Assembly (NCBI GenBank): GCA_039908345.1
Contig: JAMOBD010000047.1
Location: 1 to 37,373, forward strand
DNA from: Magnetospirillum sp. WYHS-4
GTDB taxonomy: Bacteria; Pseudomonadota; Alphaproteobacteria; Rhodospirillales; GLO-3
Direction: 5' to 3'
Length of the DNA stretch: 37,373 nucleotides
The position numbers were made by a program, and so were the translations under genes. Positions 28,890 to 37,373 of the stretch are shown here, piece after piece (the first letter of the stretch is position 1; each line of letters begins with the position of its first letter). The notes under the pieces were generated by a model. The model did not search any database. It was given only the letters and a program-made list of their open reading frames with translations, and was not told the DNA's origin.

Positions 28890-31800
28890 ATGGCAGACAA
28901 GAGCAATCTCGTCCGGTATCGCAATGACGGTGACGACTTCCATATCCTGTGGACAGCCCGCCGAGCGTTGAGGTTGCTTGATCCGACCTCGGATCTGATC
29001 GCGGTATCGGTCGAGGGTGTGTCCGAGCGCGAAATCGACGGCAAGGAACTTGCCGCCGGATTGCTGGTCGTCGATACCGCCGAGTATTATGGCTCGCAGG
29101 ATATCCGTCAGGCCCGACAAGTTGTCTACTGCCAGCTAAAGTACTCCACTCGGGAGGGCGACACGCCCTGGCCGGTTTCCGGTCTGGCCGACACGCTGAA
29201 GGGGTTTGCCGCGAGCTTTCGTGAAAAGACGCTCGAACTTGGCAGGCCGGAGGTTCTGGGGAAAATCCGCTTCCAGTTTGTTACCAACCGCCCGATCTCC
29301 CCCAACGTACTTGCCGCCTTCGAGGCATTGAGGCTTGGAACGCCGCCCGCAACGCTTGGCGGAGCCGTAGAGAAGGCTCGGGAGGCACTGATCACGGAAA
29401 CGGGCTTGTCTGTCGCCGAGTTCAGGGACTTTGCAGGCTTAGTTCAATTCCTGGCGGAGCAGCCTGATCGCCAAAACCTCACGAGTTTGTTGGCATTAGA
29501 CGCCCGGCGGGTATCGCTCGACAGTGACGCGACCATGCGGATGAAAACCCTGGTCCAGGTCCACACCACCTCAGACAAGGCTCGGGACAAGGTTATCGCC
29601 CGGGAAAAGGTCCTGGTCGCCTTCGGCGTGACATCCGACGATCTGTTCCCGGCCCCGGCCAAACTCGAACCCGCCGAGTCCGCATTTCAGCGCGTCCAGG
29701 AGATGGATATCGCGTCCACGATCATCCAGGCGGGTTGGCCGATCGTCATTCAGGCCGCAGGGGGCATCGGCAAGACCATACTAGCCCAGCGCCTGGGCGG
29801 CCACATGCCGCCCGGTTCCGAAACCGTCCTGTTTGATGGTTTTGCCGCCGGAGACTACCGCAATCCTCGAAGCTACCGACACAGTGCTGCCCGTGGTGTG
29901 CCCCAGATCGTCAATCAACTGGCGGCCAAGGGGCTGTGCGACCTGCTGTTGCCGCAAAATGGGCTGTCGGAACAAACCTATCTACGGGAGCTGTGGCACA
30001 GGCTTGGGCAAGCCGCCGAGGCATTGCAAGCCCAATCGCCCGATGCTGTGCTCTTGCTGATCATTGATGCCGCCGACAATTTGGGAATGGCGGCCGAAGG
30101 TGCGAGTGAGAGCAGTTTCGCCGAGGCCTTGTTGCAGGAGGCGCCACCGCTGGGTTGCCGTATCGTGACCCTTTCCCGCCCTCATCGGGTCGAGAAATAC
30201 CTGCGTCCAAGGGCGGAGGTTATCTCCATTCACCTCCAGCCGTTCACCGTCACAGAGAGCGGGGAGATGCTTCGGACAAAGTTTTCCGAGGCGTCAGACG
30301 AGCAGGTCACACGTTTCCACCACTTCACCGACAACAACCCGCGCGTCCAAGCCAACGCCCTGCGTGTCGCCGGCGATCTTGTCGCCTTGATTGGAAGCCT
30401 CGGGCCGATTGTGGAAACCGCCGAGACCCTGGTCAAAGGACAACTGGACACCGCATTCAGCAAGGTTCTGCGCGAACATGCTGTGGGCGATGAACTCGAC
30501 CGCCTGGGAGCCGCCCTCGCCATGCTGCCGCCGCCCGTTCCGCTTGCCATGCTGGCGCGGGCGTCGGGCCTTACGGAAGCGGCGATCCGCAGCTTTGTCG
30601 CCGATTTCGCCAATGGCCGTCCCATTCTGATCCGTAACGATGCGGTCCAATTCCAGGACGAACCGACGGAAACCTGGTTCAAGGACAAATTTGCCAATGA
30701 TACGGCGCATTGGGAGAATATGGCCGACCGGCTGGAGCCCTCCGCCGACACCGACGCCTACGTCGCGGCCATTCTGCCCATCGTCCTATATCAGGCCGGT
30801 CGTCATGACCGATTGATGGCGATTGCCCTTGGCGACGCACCGCCCGAGGCCGCTGACCCGGTTGAGCGCCGGGCAATCGTTTTACAGCGTGTGAGCTACG
30901 GGCTCAGGGTCGCCGCGTCGCGCGGACGAACCGCGGACACCGCCAAACTGCTGCTTCGGGCCGCCGAGGAGGTCGCCGCCGATGCCCGGCAGGTCGCCTT
31001 TCTCAATGCTCATGCGGATCTTGTCGGCCATTTGGCCGCTCCCGTGGTCGTGGCGGAGCATGTTTTCCGACGTCGCCCTTGGCGAGACAGTGGAAAAGCC
31101 TTCATCGCCTGCGCCGCCATGCTCTCGGCCAATCCCTTGGGCCTGCCCGAAGCCAGACAATATTTTCGCCTCGCCATGCAATGGCTGACAAATTGGGCGG
31201 CAGAGCGGCGGGCGCACCCGGACGATCATTCTCGTGAAGGGCTTAAACCTGCGGAGGTCGCCCTCTATGCGGAGGTCATTACTCGCCTGGAGGGGCCCGG
31301 CGAAATGGTGCGGTTCCTTGACCGCTGGTCCGGGAACATGCCGTTTCTGGCAGGGTGTGTCGTGGCAAGGCGAATGTTGGACAACAGCGACCAACATACC
31401 CTCATGGAAATCCTCGCCGATGAAGGAGCCCCACTTCAGATTCGCTTGGCGGTCAATGGGGAGTTGGTTGAGCGGTGCATCACCCCGCAGGCTGAATCAA
31501 CACAGCGCCTGCTGGACGAACTCCTCGTCGAGCCCACTCCCATCGAACTGCCGGACCAGCTCGAAGACACCCCCATTTTTCGTGCAATCGCCTCTGTCGC
31601 CGAGGCGGCGGTGCGAGCCAAATGCCCGAACGACAGAATTCAAGAGCTGCTGGCCCGCTATCCCGTGCCGCACGAACGCGCCTATACTCATTATGATCCG
31701 GGAGATAAGCGAAACGCCCTTCTACGGATGGCCTCCATGTCGGCCATCCTGGAAGGACGCGACCTTACCATAAAGGATGTTACGCCTAACAACCTGCGCG

Positions 31801-34800
31801 ATACCTCGGAAAGAGCCCGTGGGCATGGGCGGGATGAGCGCGAGTTCTCGGATTATTATGGTGCCCTAATCCAGTGGCATATGGTCCGTGGGCGGGCGAT
31901 CTCGGGCGAAATCTCGGCTGCGGACGTCCCGCCCGCAGTGTTCCAAGAACAATATGATGGCGCCGGCCCCGCTCGCTATTCCACCAATCGAGACATTGCC
32001 CTTCTGCGCCTGGAGGCCGTGCTTTGGGCGGATGGAACCGATGGCTGTGCAGCCGAGTTGGAGGAGTGGGCAAAGGCCGAGAAATTGGCCTTTCCGAACG
32101 CGACATGGACGTTTTTGGCGGGACTGGCCTCTTCGCGTCCGGCTCTGGCCGAAGTCGCCCTTTTGTGCGCGGGCCGCGCCCATCAGGCAACGTTAAGCGA
32201 ACGCCAGGACGCCGGTCGGACCGCAGATGATTTGATGGCCATCGCCAGGGCAATCCTGCCCCTGGGGCCGACCGAGGCCGGCCATTACCTGCAAGAAGCC
32301 CTCGACCATGTGGGGCGGTTGGGCGACGACATACACCCGCGCCTGGATACGTTGCTCACCCTGGCGAAACGCGCTGGTACCGGAAGGTCGTCGGCACGAG
32401 AGGCCTATCGTCTGGCCCGAGCGGCCGAACTTTTGCACGCCTATAACGATCACAAGTTCCCCTGGGAAAGCGTCACCACATCCGTTGCCCGACTGGATTT
32501 GTCTTCCGCCTTCGCCGCAATTGCCCGTTGGGATGATCGGGGCGTCGAGGCTGTTCGCTGGACGATATCGAGCCTTGCCCCGATGGCGATGCAGCTTGGC
32601 CGCCTGTCCCCGGAAGCCCTTATTGCGCTGCATGCCTTTGGTGGATATTGGGGCGGCAAGAACCTTGCCCAGAAATTGTTTGCCGGATTGCCGGACTCAG
32701 AGCGGCGCCAGATTGCTCTCGATATCCTGGTGTCCGACCTTGAGCTTGACCGGACAGCCGAGGGAATTTCCTCCAGCGAGCTTCAGGCCGAAGCGCGCCG
32801 CTACGGCTTGCTGCATGCACGCCTTGAGCAGCCGGCCACCGAAGAGCCGGGCTCGGATCGGGAGTATGAAAAAGCGGCATCATTTTCGGCCGCAGAGAAG
32901 GAGCCGCCGGATTTCGACAGGCTGCTGGGCGGCTTGGATGTCGGAGATGTCGCTGGCATCAACCAGGCGATTTCCCGTTGGAAGGATGGCCGGGGCGGTA
33001 TCGGACTTGATGATGTCTTCACGGCCATGAGGGGGCGGGTTCCCAAGGACAAGCGTACCGCCCATGTTGCAGCCGTGGCTGGCAGTGACCTGGAATATGG
33101 CCGATGGGCCATTATTGCGCTGGAAGGGTGTCGGAAGGATTGGGGGTATATCCCGAGTGTGCAGGCCGCGCTTCAAAAGGCGGTCAAAATCGTCGTGGAT
33201 AAAAAAGGCGAAGATTTTCTCCCGTATACATGGGGGGATCAGGATGACCTCGGGCGATGTGTCGCCGTGGGTGGGGAAAGTCGCCCCGAACTGATTCGGC
33301 TCGTGACGCACTCCATCACCCAACGAGTGCGCGACATTCCTGCGGGCAATTTGTTTCGATTCGTGAATCTTCTCGCCAAAGAATCCCTTTCAGAGGATGA
33401 GACCCTGGAGGTTCTGACCTATGCCCTCGACCGGCTGGAAGGTGTCCTCGTCGATCAGGATGGCGATGGCCCCTGGCAAGAGGGCCTTACCCCGTCTACT
33501 TCGGATGAGGAAACCGTTGCCGGGTTTCTGTATGCAATGTTGGCCTCGCCGGAAGCGGAGACCCGATGGCGGGCCGCCCATGCGGTAGTCCGATTAGGGC
33601 GTCTCGGTCAGTCTTCACTGCTGGATGCCTTGGTGAATCTCTTGCCCCGGATGGAACTCCCCGCCTTCGTCGGCACCGGGCTGCCCTTCTATGCTCTTCA
33701 TGCCCGATTGTGGTTGCTGATCGCCCTGGCGCGGTTGGCGGAGGAAGCTCCTCGAGTCGTCATGCCCCATCGGGAAACGCTCATTCACTGGGCTTTGAAC
33801 GCCGATGAGCCCCATGTCCTGATCCGCCACTTTGCCGCCCAGGCGGTTCTGGCCTTTACGGTTCAGGGAGAGGCCGGACTGGACGATGGCGTCATCGAGC
33901 GGCTGCGTTCCGTCAACTCCAGCGCCATGGAGCCGGTGGCGTCGGATCAAAGGCACTACACCGGATATGATCTCCGACGAGGTCAGGGGCGGTGTCTGAT
34001 GCCCTATGAATTCGACAATAATTGGGTCGCCCCGCTGGGGAACGCCTTCGGCATACATCCCGATGACGTGTCGGAGAGGGTCGAGAAATGGGTTTGCGAA
34101 CGGTGGGGCATTTCACTTCCCAACCACTATTTTGAGCCACGAGATGGTAAGGCGCGGCGCCACGGCATTGGGCGGGAGCAATTGTCGGCCTTCGATTCCT
34201 ATCGCTTCTATGTCTGTTGGCATGCCCTGCTCTGCGCGGCGGGGGAACTGGTCCAGCAATTCCCACCCGCACTCCAATACGAGGAGAATGGCTGGAAGGA
34301 TTGGCTCCGCCGCGTGGATCTGACACGGGGCGATGGTCGTTGGCTTTCCGACCGGCGGGATCCGGTGCCGCTCAACCTCTACCCGGAAATGGGAGAGGTA
34401 GGCTATGACCCCGAAAAGCGAGAAGTTTGGGCATATTCCATCGGGGCCGCCGATCTTGATGCTGTCCTGGGACTGAACGAAACACCGCCGAATGAACTGG
34501 TTGTGGATGCCTGGTGGTTCCAAAGCCGCTACGAAAACAAGCAGCACGTCCGCGTCAGTTCGGCAATGGCACCACCGGCAACAAGTATGGCTCTTCTCAG
34601 GGCCATGCAGACAGCTGAGAATCCCTATGCCTTCAACCTGAAGAACATCGATGAAGACGAAGAAGAGGGCGAGGTTCCAGCCATTTTCAAGCTGAGAAAC
34701 CTGCTCACCTCCACGGAACGGGACCGGGAACTGGACGGGCTGGACGTATTCGCCGGTGAGGTTTCCTGGCCACCCCCGAAGCCGACACACGACATCCTGA

Positions 34801-35153
34801 AATTCTTCGAGTTGCGGCCCGACAAGGATTGCCGGAATTGGTATCAGGGCACCAAGCCCGTCATGCGCTCGGAAATTTGGGGTGCCCGTGTCGACGAACG
34901 TCGCGGCGATCACTCCAACAGTGGACATCGCGTATTGCTCAAGGTCCCATTTTTGAAAGACGTACTTTCCGCTTTCGGCTGCGACCTGATTATCGAGGTG
35001 GAGATCGAACGTGAATACGAAGACCAACCCGGACGCTACGACCCAAAGCACATCGGCAACAGGCCCTACAACCGAATCTACCTCCTGCGCGGCGCAACCG
35101 GATGCCTCCATACCCTTCATGGATCTCTGCGGCTTTGGCCGGAAGCTGATTGA
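28890..35153 (+). CDS. Giant STAND NTPase with N-terminal PD-(D/E)xK (Cap4/DUF4297-like) nuclease domain; Avs-like defence candidate
   Basis: 2087 residues. Residues 1-110 look like a restriction-type nuclease: LVRYRNDGDDFHILWTARRA, then E42 (VSVEGVS), D62/E65 (VVDTAEYYG) and the QxK motif Q82-L-K84 (YCQLKYS). The STAND NTPase follows: Walker A GGIGKT (291-296), Walker B LLLIIDAADN (D393, D396) and an arginine-sensor-like RIVTLSRPHR. From about residue 560 to 1690 the chain is helical and repeat-like (TPR/HEAT style). The C-terminal 400 residues contain a distinct block, MPYEFDNNWVAPLGNAFGIH (around 1700), and an acidic patch (IDEDEEEGE). This is the architecture of Avs antiphage sensors, in which ligand binding by the C-terminus causes oligomerisation and nuclease activation. 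It is one gene with no helper beside it. Codon use and GC content differ clearly from the neighbours. No signal peptide. Activity and ligand are unknown. Confidence 0.85.
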   Translation: MADKSNLVRYRNDGDDFHILWTARRALRLLDPTSDLIAVSVEGVSEREIDGKELAAGLLVVDTAEYYGSQDIRQARQVVYCQLKYSTREGDTPWPVSGLADTLKGFAASFREKTLELGRPEVLGKIRFQFVTNRPISPNVLAAFEALRLGTPPATLGGAVEKAREALITETGLSVAEFRDFAGLVQFLAEQPDRQNLTSLLALDARRVSLDSDATMRMKTLVQVHTTSDKARDKVIAREKVLVAFGVTSDDLFPAPAKLEPAESAFQRVQEMDIASTIIQAGWPIVIQAAGGIGKTILAQRLGGHMPPGSETVLFDGFAAGDYRNPRSYRHSAARGVPQIVNQLAAKGLCDLLLPQNGLSEQTYLRELWHRLGQAAEALQAQSPDAVLLLIIDAADNLGMAAEGASESSFAEALLQEAPPLGCRIVTLSRPHRVEKYLRPRAEVISIHLQPFTVTESGEMLRTKFSEASDEQVTRFHHFTDNNPRVQANALRVAGDLVALIGSLGPIVETAETLVKGQLDTAFSKVLREHAVGDELDRLGAALAMLPPPVPLAMLARASGLTEAAIRSFVADFANGRPILIRNDAVQFQDEPTETWFKDKFANDTAHWENMADRLEPSADTDAYVAAILPIVLYQAGRHDRLMAIALGDAPPEAADPVERRAIVLQRVSYGLRVAASRGRTADTAKLLLRAAEEVAADARQVAFLNAHADLVGHLAAPVVVAEHVFRRRPWRDSGKAFIACAAMLSANPLGLPEARQYFRLAMQWLTNWAAERRAHPDDHSREGLKPAEVALYAEVITRLEGPGEMVRFLDRWSGNMPFLAGCVVARRMLDNSDQHTLMEILADEGAPLQIRLAVNGELVERCITPQAESTQRLLDELLVEPTPIELPDQLEDTPIFRAIASVAEAAVRAKCPNDRIQELLARYPVPHERAYTHYDPGDKRNALLRMASMSAILEGRDLTIKDVTPNNLRDTSERARGHGRDEREFSDYYGALIQWHMVRGRAISGEISAADVPPAVFQEQYDGAGPARYSTNRDIALLRLEAVLWADGTDGCAAELEEWAKAEKLAFPNATWTFLAGLASSRPALAEVALLCAGRAHQATLSERQDAGRTADDLMAIARAILPLGPTEAGHYLQEALDHVGRLGDDIHPRLDTLLTLAKRAGTGRSSAREAYRLARAAELLHAYNDHKFPWESVTTSVARLDLSSAFAAIARWDDRGVEAVRWTISSLAPMAMQLGRLSPEALIALHAFGGYWGGKNLAQKLFAGLPDSERRQIALDILVSDLELDRTAEGISSSELQAEARRYGLLHARLEQPATEEPGSDREYEKAASFSAAEKEPPDFDRLLGGLDVGDVAGINQAISRWKDGRGGIGLDDVFTAMRGRVPKDKRTAHVAAVAGSDLEYGRWAIIALEGCRKDWGYIPSVQAALQKAVKIVVDKKGEDFLPYTWGDQDDLGRCVAVGGESRPELIRLVTHSITQRVRDIPAGNLFRFVNLLAKESLSEDETLEVLTYALDRLEGVLVDQDGDGPWQEGLTPSTSDEETVAGFLYAMLASPEAETRWRAAHAVVRLGRLGQSSLLDALVNLLPRMELPAFVGTGLPFYALHARLWLLIALARLAEEAPRVVMPHRETLIHWALNADEPHVLIRHFAAQAVLAFTVQGEAGLDDGVIERLRSVNSSAMEPVASDQRHYTGYDLRRGQGRCLMPYEFDNNWVAPLGNAFGIHPDDVSERVEKWVCERWGISLPNHYFEPRDGKARRHGIGREQLSAFDSYRFYVCWHALLCAAGELVQQFPPALQYEENGWKDWLRRVDLTRGDGRWLSDRRDPVPLNLYPEMGEVGYDPEKREVWAYSIGAADLDAVLGLNETPPNELVVDAWWFQSRYENKQHVRVSSAMAPPATSMALLRAMQTAENPYAFNLKNIDEDEEEGEVPAIFKLRNLLTSTERDRELDGLDVFAGEVSWPPPKPTHDILKFFELRPDKDCRNWYQGTKPVMRSEIWGARVDERRGDHSNSGHRVLLKVPFLKDVLSAFGCDLIIEVEIEREYEDQPGRYDPKHIGNRPYNRIYLLRGATGCLHTLHGSLRLWPEAD

Positions 35154-35541
35154 TGCGTTGCAGTTGGAGCCGAACGACACGCTCGGCCTGGCCCTTGACG
35201 TCCATGCACCAGCCTTCCTCGTTGTTGATCTGGCTGCCCTTCATGGCCCACTTCTGGCTCTTCTTGTTGCCGTCGCAGGACTGCGCCACCAGGGGCTTGC
35301 CCTCGCCCTGGGCCTCGATGCAACGGCCGTTCATCATCAGCGGCCCGTACCCGTTGAAGGCGACCTGCTGGTTGGAGCCGCCGTGGCAGTTCCAGAGAAT
35401 CAGGTCGTTACCGCCCCCGCGCACGTCGACGCACATGGCGGACGGCATGCCGGTCCCAAGGAAGAAGGTCTCGGCCTGGGCAGCCTTGGCGCCCAGGGAG
35501 ACGGCCAGGACCGTCAGGGCAATGACGATGGTCTTTTTCAT
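34990..35541 (-). CDS. Secreted ricin-type beta-trefoil lectin, C-terminus truncated
   Basis: The ATG at 35541 follows GGAGG by 9 bases and opens with a clear signal peptide (KKTIVIALTVLAVSLGAKAAQA, cleavage after A23). The mature part has ricin B repeats: CVDVRGGGNDLILWNCHGGS (37-56 region), RCIEAQGEGKPLVAQSCDGN and the start of a third, GWCMDVKGQ (120-128). The third repeat should end in a VVLWxCNxxxNQxW pattern but instead reads VVRLQLQRINQ. From there the frame runs for about 40 arginine-rich residues antisense to the end of the STAND gene. Likely a two-and-a-half-repeat lectin cut off by insertion of the island; it may be non-functional. The leader contains the hairpin GGCGAT/ATCGCC (35578-35595). 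Confidence 0.75.
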   Translation of the reverse strand: MKKTIVIALTVLAVSLGAKAAQAETFFLGTGMPSAMCVDVRGGGNDLILWNCHGGSNQQVAFNGYGPLMMNGRCIEAQGEGKPLVAQSCDGNKKSQKWAMKGSQINNEEGWCMDVKGQAERVVRLQLQRINQLPAKAAEIHEGYGGIRLRRAGGRFGCRACCRCALGRSVRVGLRIHVRSPPR

Positions 35542-35608
35542 CAGTTTCAGCCTCCGACTGAGAAAGTGGTTGATGGTGGCGATAAAGCCATCGCCGGGGA
35601 TTCGCCGC

Positions 35609-35748
35609 CCCTCCCAAATGGGAGGCTTGTTGGGCCCCCGGTTGCGGGCGCTACTTTCTCGCGCCGCCGGAAGACGGGGCGCGACCGGCCATCCTGGAAC
35701 CGGTTGATACGCGGTTACACCCCATCCCGCGCCCCTCATTTGGGAGGG
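35609..35748. repeat. Inverted repeat pair between the lectin and ABC-F genes
   Basis: CCCTCCCAAAT (35609-35619) and ATTTGGGAGGG (35738-35748) are perfect inverted copies 118 bp apart; the first also makes a local hairpin CCTCCC-AAAT-GGGAGG. The 270-bp gap (35542-35810) otherwise holds GC-rich hairpins (for example GGCGAT/ATCGCC at 35578-35595) and presumably the divergent promoters of the lectin and ABC-F genes, which I cannot pinpoint. Confidence 0.45.
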
Positions 35749-35810
35749 TTGCGCCGCCGACAGCGACGAGTCCGCTTGAACCGCCGCGCCCCCCGGTGTA
35801 GGGGGAAGCC

Positions 35811-37373
35811 ATGGCACCATCTCCGCTGCTGGCACTCCGCGACGTCCGCCTCACCTTCGGCGGCTCTCCTCTGTTCGAGGGCGTCACGACCTGGGTAGGT
35901 CGCGGCGACAAGACCTGTCTGGTCGGCCGCAACGGCTCAGGCAAATCGACCCTGCTCAAGGTCCTGGCCGGCGAGATCCTGCCCGATTCAGGGGAACGCT
36001 TCGTCCAGCCCGGCACCCGCATCGCCACCCTGCCCCAGGACCCGGCTCTGCTCGGGTCTAGCGTTGCCGCCTACGTCGCGGCCGGCCTGCCCGAGGCCGA
36101 GCGCGACCAGCATTACCGGATCGATGCGGTCCTGGAGGCCCTCAAGCTGGACGGCGCCCGCGATCCCGCGCTTCTGTCGGGCGGCGAGGGCCGGCGGGCG
36201 GCGCTGGCCCGGGCACTGGTGAGCGAACCCGATGTCCTGTTGCTGGACGAACCCACCAACCACCTGGACCTGCCGACCATCCTGTGGCTGGAACAGACGT
36301 TGGACGCCTTTCCCGGCGCCCTGGTGACCATCAGCCATGACCGCCGCTTCCTGGAAACGGTGTCGCGCCAGACCCTGTGGCTGGAGCGCGGCTTGGTCCG
36401 ACGTTCGGAACAGGGCTTCGCCGCCTTCCCCGCCTGGCAGGAGGAAACCTACCTCGCCGAGGAAGCGGAGTTGGTGCGCATGAACACCAAACTGCGCCAG
36501 GAGATGCACTGGCTGGCCCGCGGCGTCACCGCGAGGCGCAAGCGCAACATGGGCCGGCTGCGCGCCTTGCAGGGCCTTCGCAAGGAGCGCGCGCTGACGC
36601 TCCGGGCCCGGACCGAGTCCGGCCGCACCGCCAAGCTGGCGGCCGATGCCGGCGAGTTGTCCGGCCGCCTGGTGATCGAAGCCGACGCCATCGGCAAGCG
36701 CTTCGGGGACAAGGTGGTGGTGGACCGCTTTTCCACCCGGGTGATGCGCGGCGACCGCATCGGCCTGATCGGGCCCAACGGGGCCGGCAAGACCACGCTG
36801 CTGCGCCTGCTGACCGGAGACTTGGCCCCCGATTCCGGCACCGTACGCCTGGGCACCAATCTGGAGCCCGCCTATTTCGACCAGCGCCGCGACCGCCTCG
36901 ACCCCGAACGCAGCGTCTGGGACACCCTGACCGACGGACGCGGCGATAGCATCTGGGTGCGCGGCACCCCCCGACACGTGATCGGCTACATGAAGGACTT
37001 CCTGTTTTCCGAAGCCCAGGCGCGCACCCCGGTCAAGGCCCTGTCGGGCGGCGAGCGCAACCGCCTGCTGCTGGCCAAGCTGCTGGCCAAGCCATCCAAC
37101 CTGCTGATCCTGGACGAGCCGACCAACGACCTCGACATGGACACCCTCGACCTCCTGGAGGAGGTGCTGGCCGAGTACGAGGGCACCCTGCTGGTGGTCA
37201 GTCACGACCGCGATTTCCTCGACCGCCTGGTCACCAGCGTCATCGCCCTCGAAGGGAATGGCGACCTGGGAGCATATGCCGGCGGCGATTCCGACTACCG
37301 GAAGCAACGGCCCGGCCACGACCCCGCACCGGTCCGGCGCGAAGCCCCCCGCCCGGCGGCGCCGGCGCGGCCC
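35811..37373 (+). CDS. uup: ABC-F ATPase, Uup type (3' end outside the window)
   Basis: 521 codons are present and the frame is still open at the window end. Two ABC domains are visible: first Walker A GRNGSGKST with signature LLSGGEGRR and Walker B LLLDEPTNHLDLP; second Walker A GPNGAGKTT, signature ALSGGERNR and Walker B LLILDEPTNDLDMD. No membrane segments. The linker between the domains is the basic helical P-site tether region (ARGVTARRKRNMGRLRAL), and the end is proline/alanine-rich, leading to the Uup C-terminal coiled coil that would lie beyond the window. ABC-F proteins act on ribosomes. The ATG at 35811 is preceded by GGGGGA. Confidence 0.9.
   Translation, partial: MAPSPLLALRDVRLTFGGSPLFEGVTTWVGRGDKTCLVGRNGSGKSTLLKVLAGEILPDSGERFVQPGTRIATLPQDPALLGSSVAAYVAAGLPEAERDQHYRIDAVLEALKLDGARDPALLSGGEGRRAALARALVSEPDVLLLDEPTNHLDLPTILWLEQTLDAFPGALVTISHDRRFLETVSRQTLWLERGLVRRSEQGFAAFPAWQEETYLAEEAELVRMNTKLRQEMHWLARGVTARRKRNMGRLRALQGLRKERALTLRARTESGRTAKLAADAGELSGRLVIEADAIGKRFGDKVVVDRFSTRVMRGDRIGLIGPNGAGKTTLLRLLTGDLAPDSGTVRLGTNLEPAYFDQRRDRLDPERSVWDTLTDGRGDSIWVRGTPRHVIGYMKDFLFSEAQARTPVKALSGGERNRLLLAKLLAKPSNLLILDEPTNDLDMDTLDLLEEVLAEYEGTLLVVSHDRDFLDRLVTSVIALEGNGDLGAYAGGDSDYRKQRPGHDPAPVRREAPRPAAPARP

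Noticed and set aside
28480-35200. Direct repeat of the tRNA-Glu 3' end as an attachment site pair
   Set aside because: I looked for a copy of the T-arm/acceptor sequence near the STAND/lectin junction and found none; there is also no integrase gene in the window.

Overview
The window is GC-rich chromosomal DNA from an alphaproteobacterium, most likely a Rhodospirillales-type organism. I infer this from the dapD/dapE neighbourhood, an Asp-type (non-zinc) HemB, a small DUF6898-like protein, separate GlyQ and GlyS subunits, and pyruvate phosphate dikinase together with a PPi-type phosphofructokinase. Most genes are housekeeping genes in short operons with ATGA or GTGA overlaps. I name no species.

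Left part (1-7.7 kb): the end of dapD, then a two-gene AAA ATPase/TOPRIM-like module (390-2217) lying between dapD and dapE, then dapE and a membrane protein. The ATPase has lost its H-loop region and is frameshifted near its 3' end. DapE lacks about 17 residues relative to the E. coli spacing. Next come a PIN toxin/antitoxin pair on the minus strand, a DinG-like Fe-S helicase and an ArsR regulator.

Middle part (7.8-21.8 kb): tRNA-Pro(CGG), a long-chain polyprenyl diphosphate synthase, a TrmN6-like methyltransferase, an S49 peptidase, a phage-lysozyme-like gene, a small zinc-ribbon membrane protein, glyQ-glyS-ppdK, a HIT protein, ppk2, ppk1 and a DIPP-like Nudix hydrolase. With pfp at 27 kb this brings together much of a PPi/polyphosphate economy: PPDK and PFP use PPi, PPK1 and PPK2 make or use polyphosphate, and HIT and Nudix enzymes handle nucleotide or inositol pyrophosphate-type substrates.

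Right part (21.8-28.5 kb): a minus-strand operon (secreted-type alpha/beta hydrolase, HIBCH-like hydrolase, DUF6898-like protein), the orphan C-terminus of a subtilisin-like S8 peptidase, metY-hemB, a 230-bp intergenic region rich in inverted repeats with a strong terminator, pfp, and tRNA-Glu(TTC).

Island (28.5-35.15 kb): directly after tRNA-Glu, base composition drops and a single 2087-residue gene appears. It encodes a STAND NTPase with an N-terminal PD-(D/E)xK (Cap4/DUF4297-like) nuclease domain and a very long repeat-rich C-terminus, the architecture of an Avs-like antiphage sensor. Its 3' end runs into a convergent ricin-type lectin gene whose third repeat is cut off exactly there, which probably marks the right junction of the insertion. 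The window ends inside a Uup-type ABC-F ATPase. The giant STAND protein is the best candidate for an undescribed system; the broken AAA/TOPRIM pair and the S8 remnant suggest repeated gain and loss of defence-type genes here.
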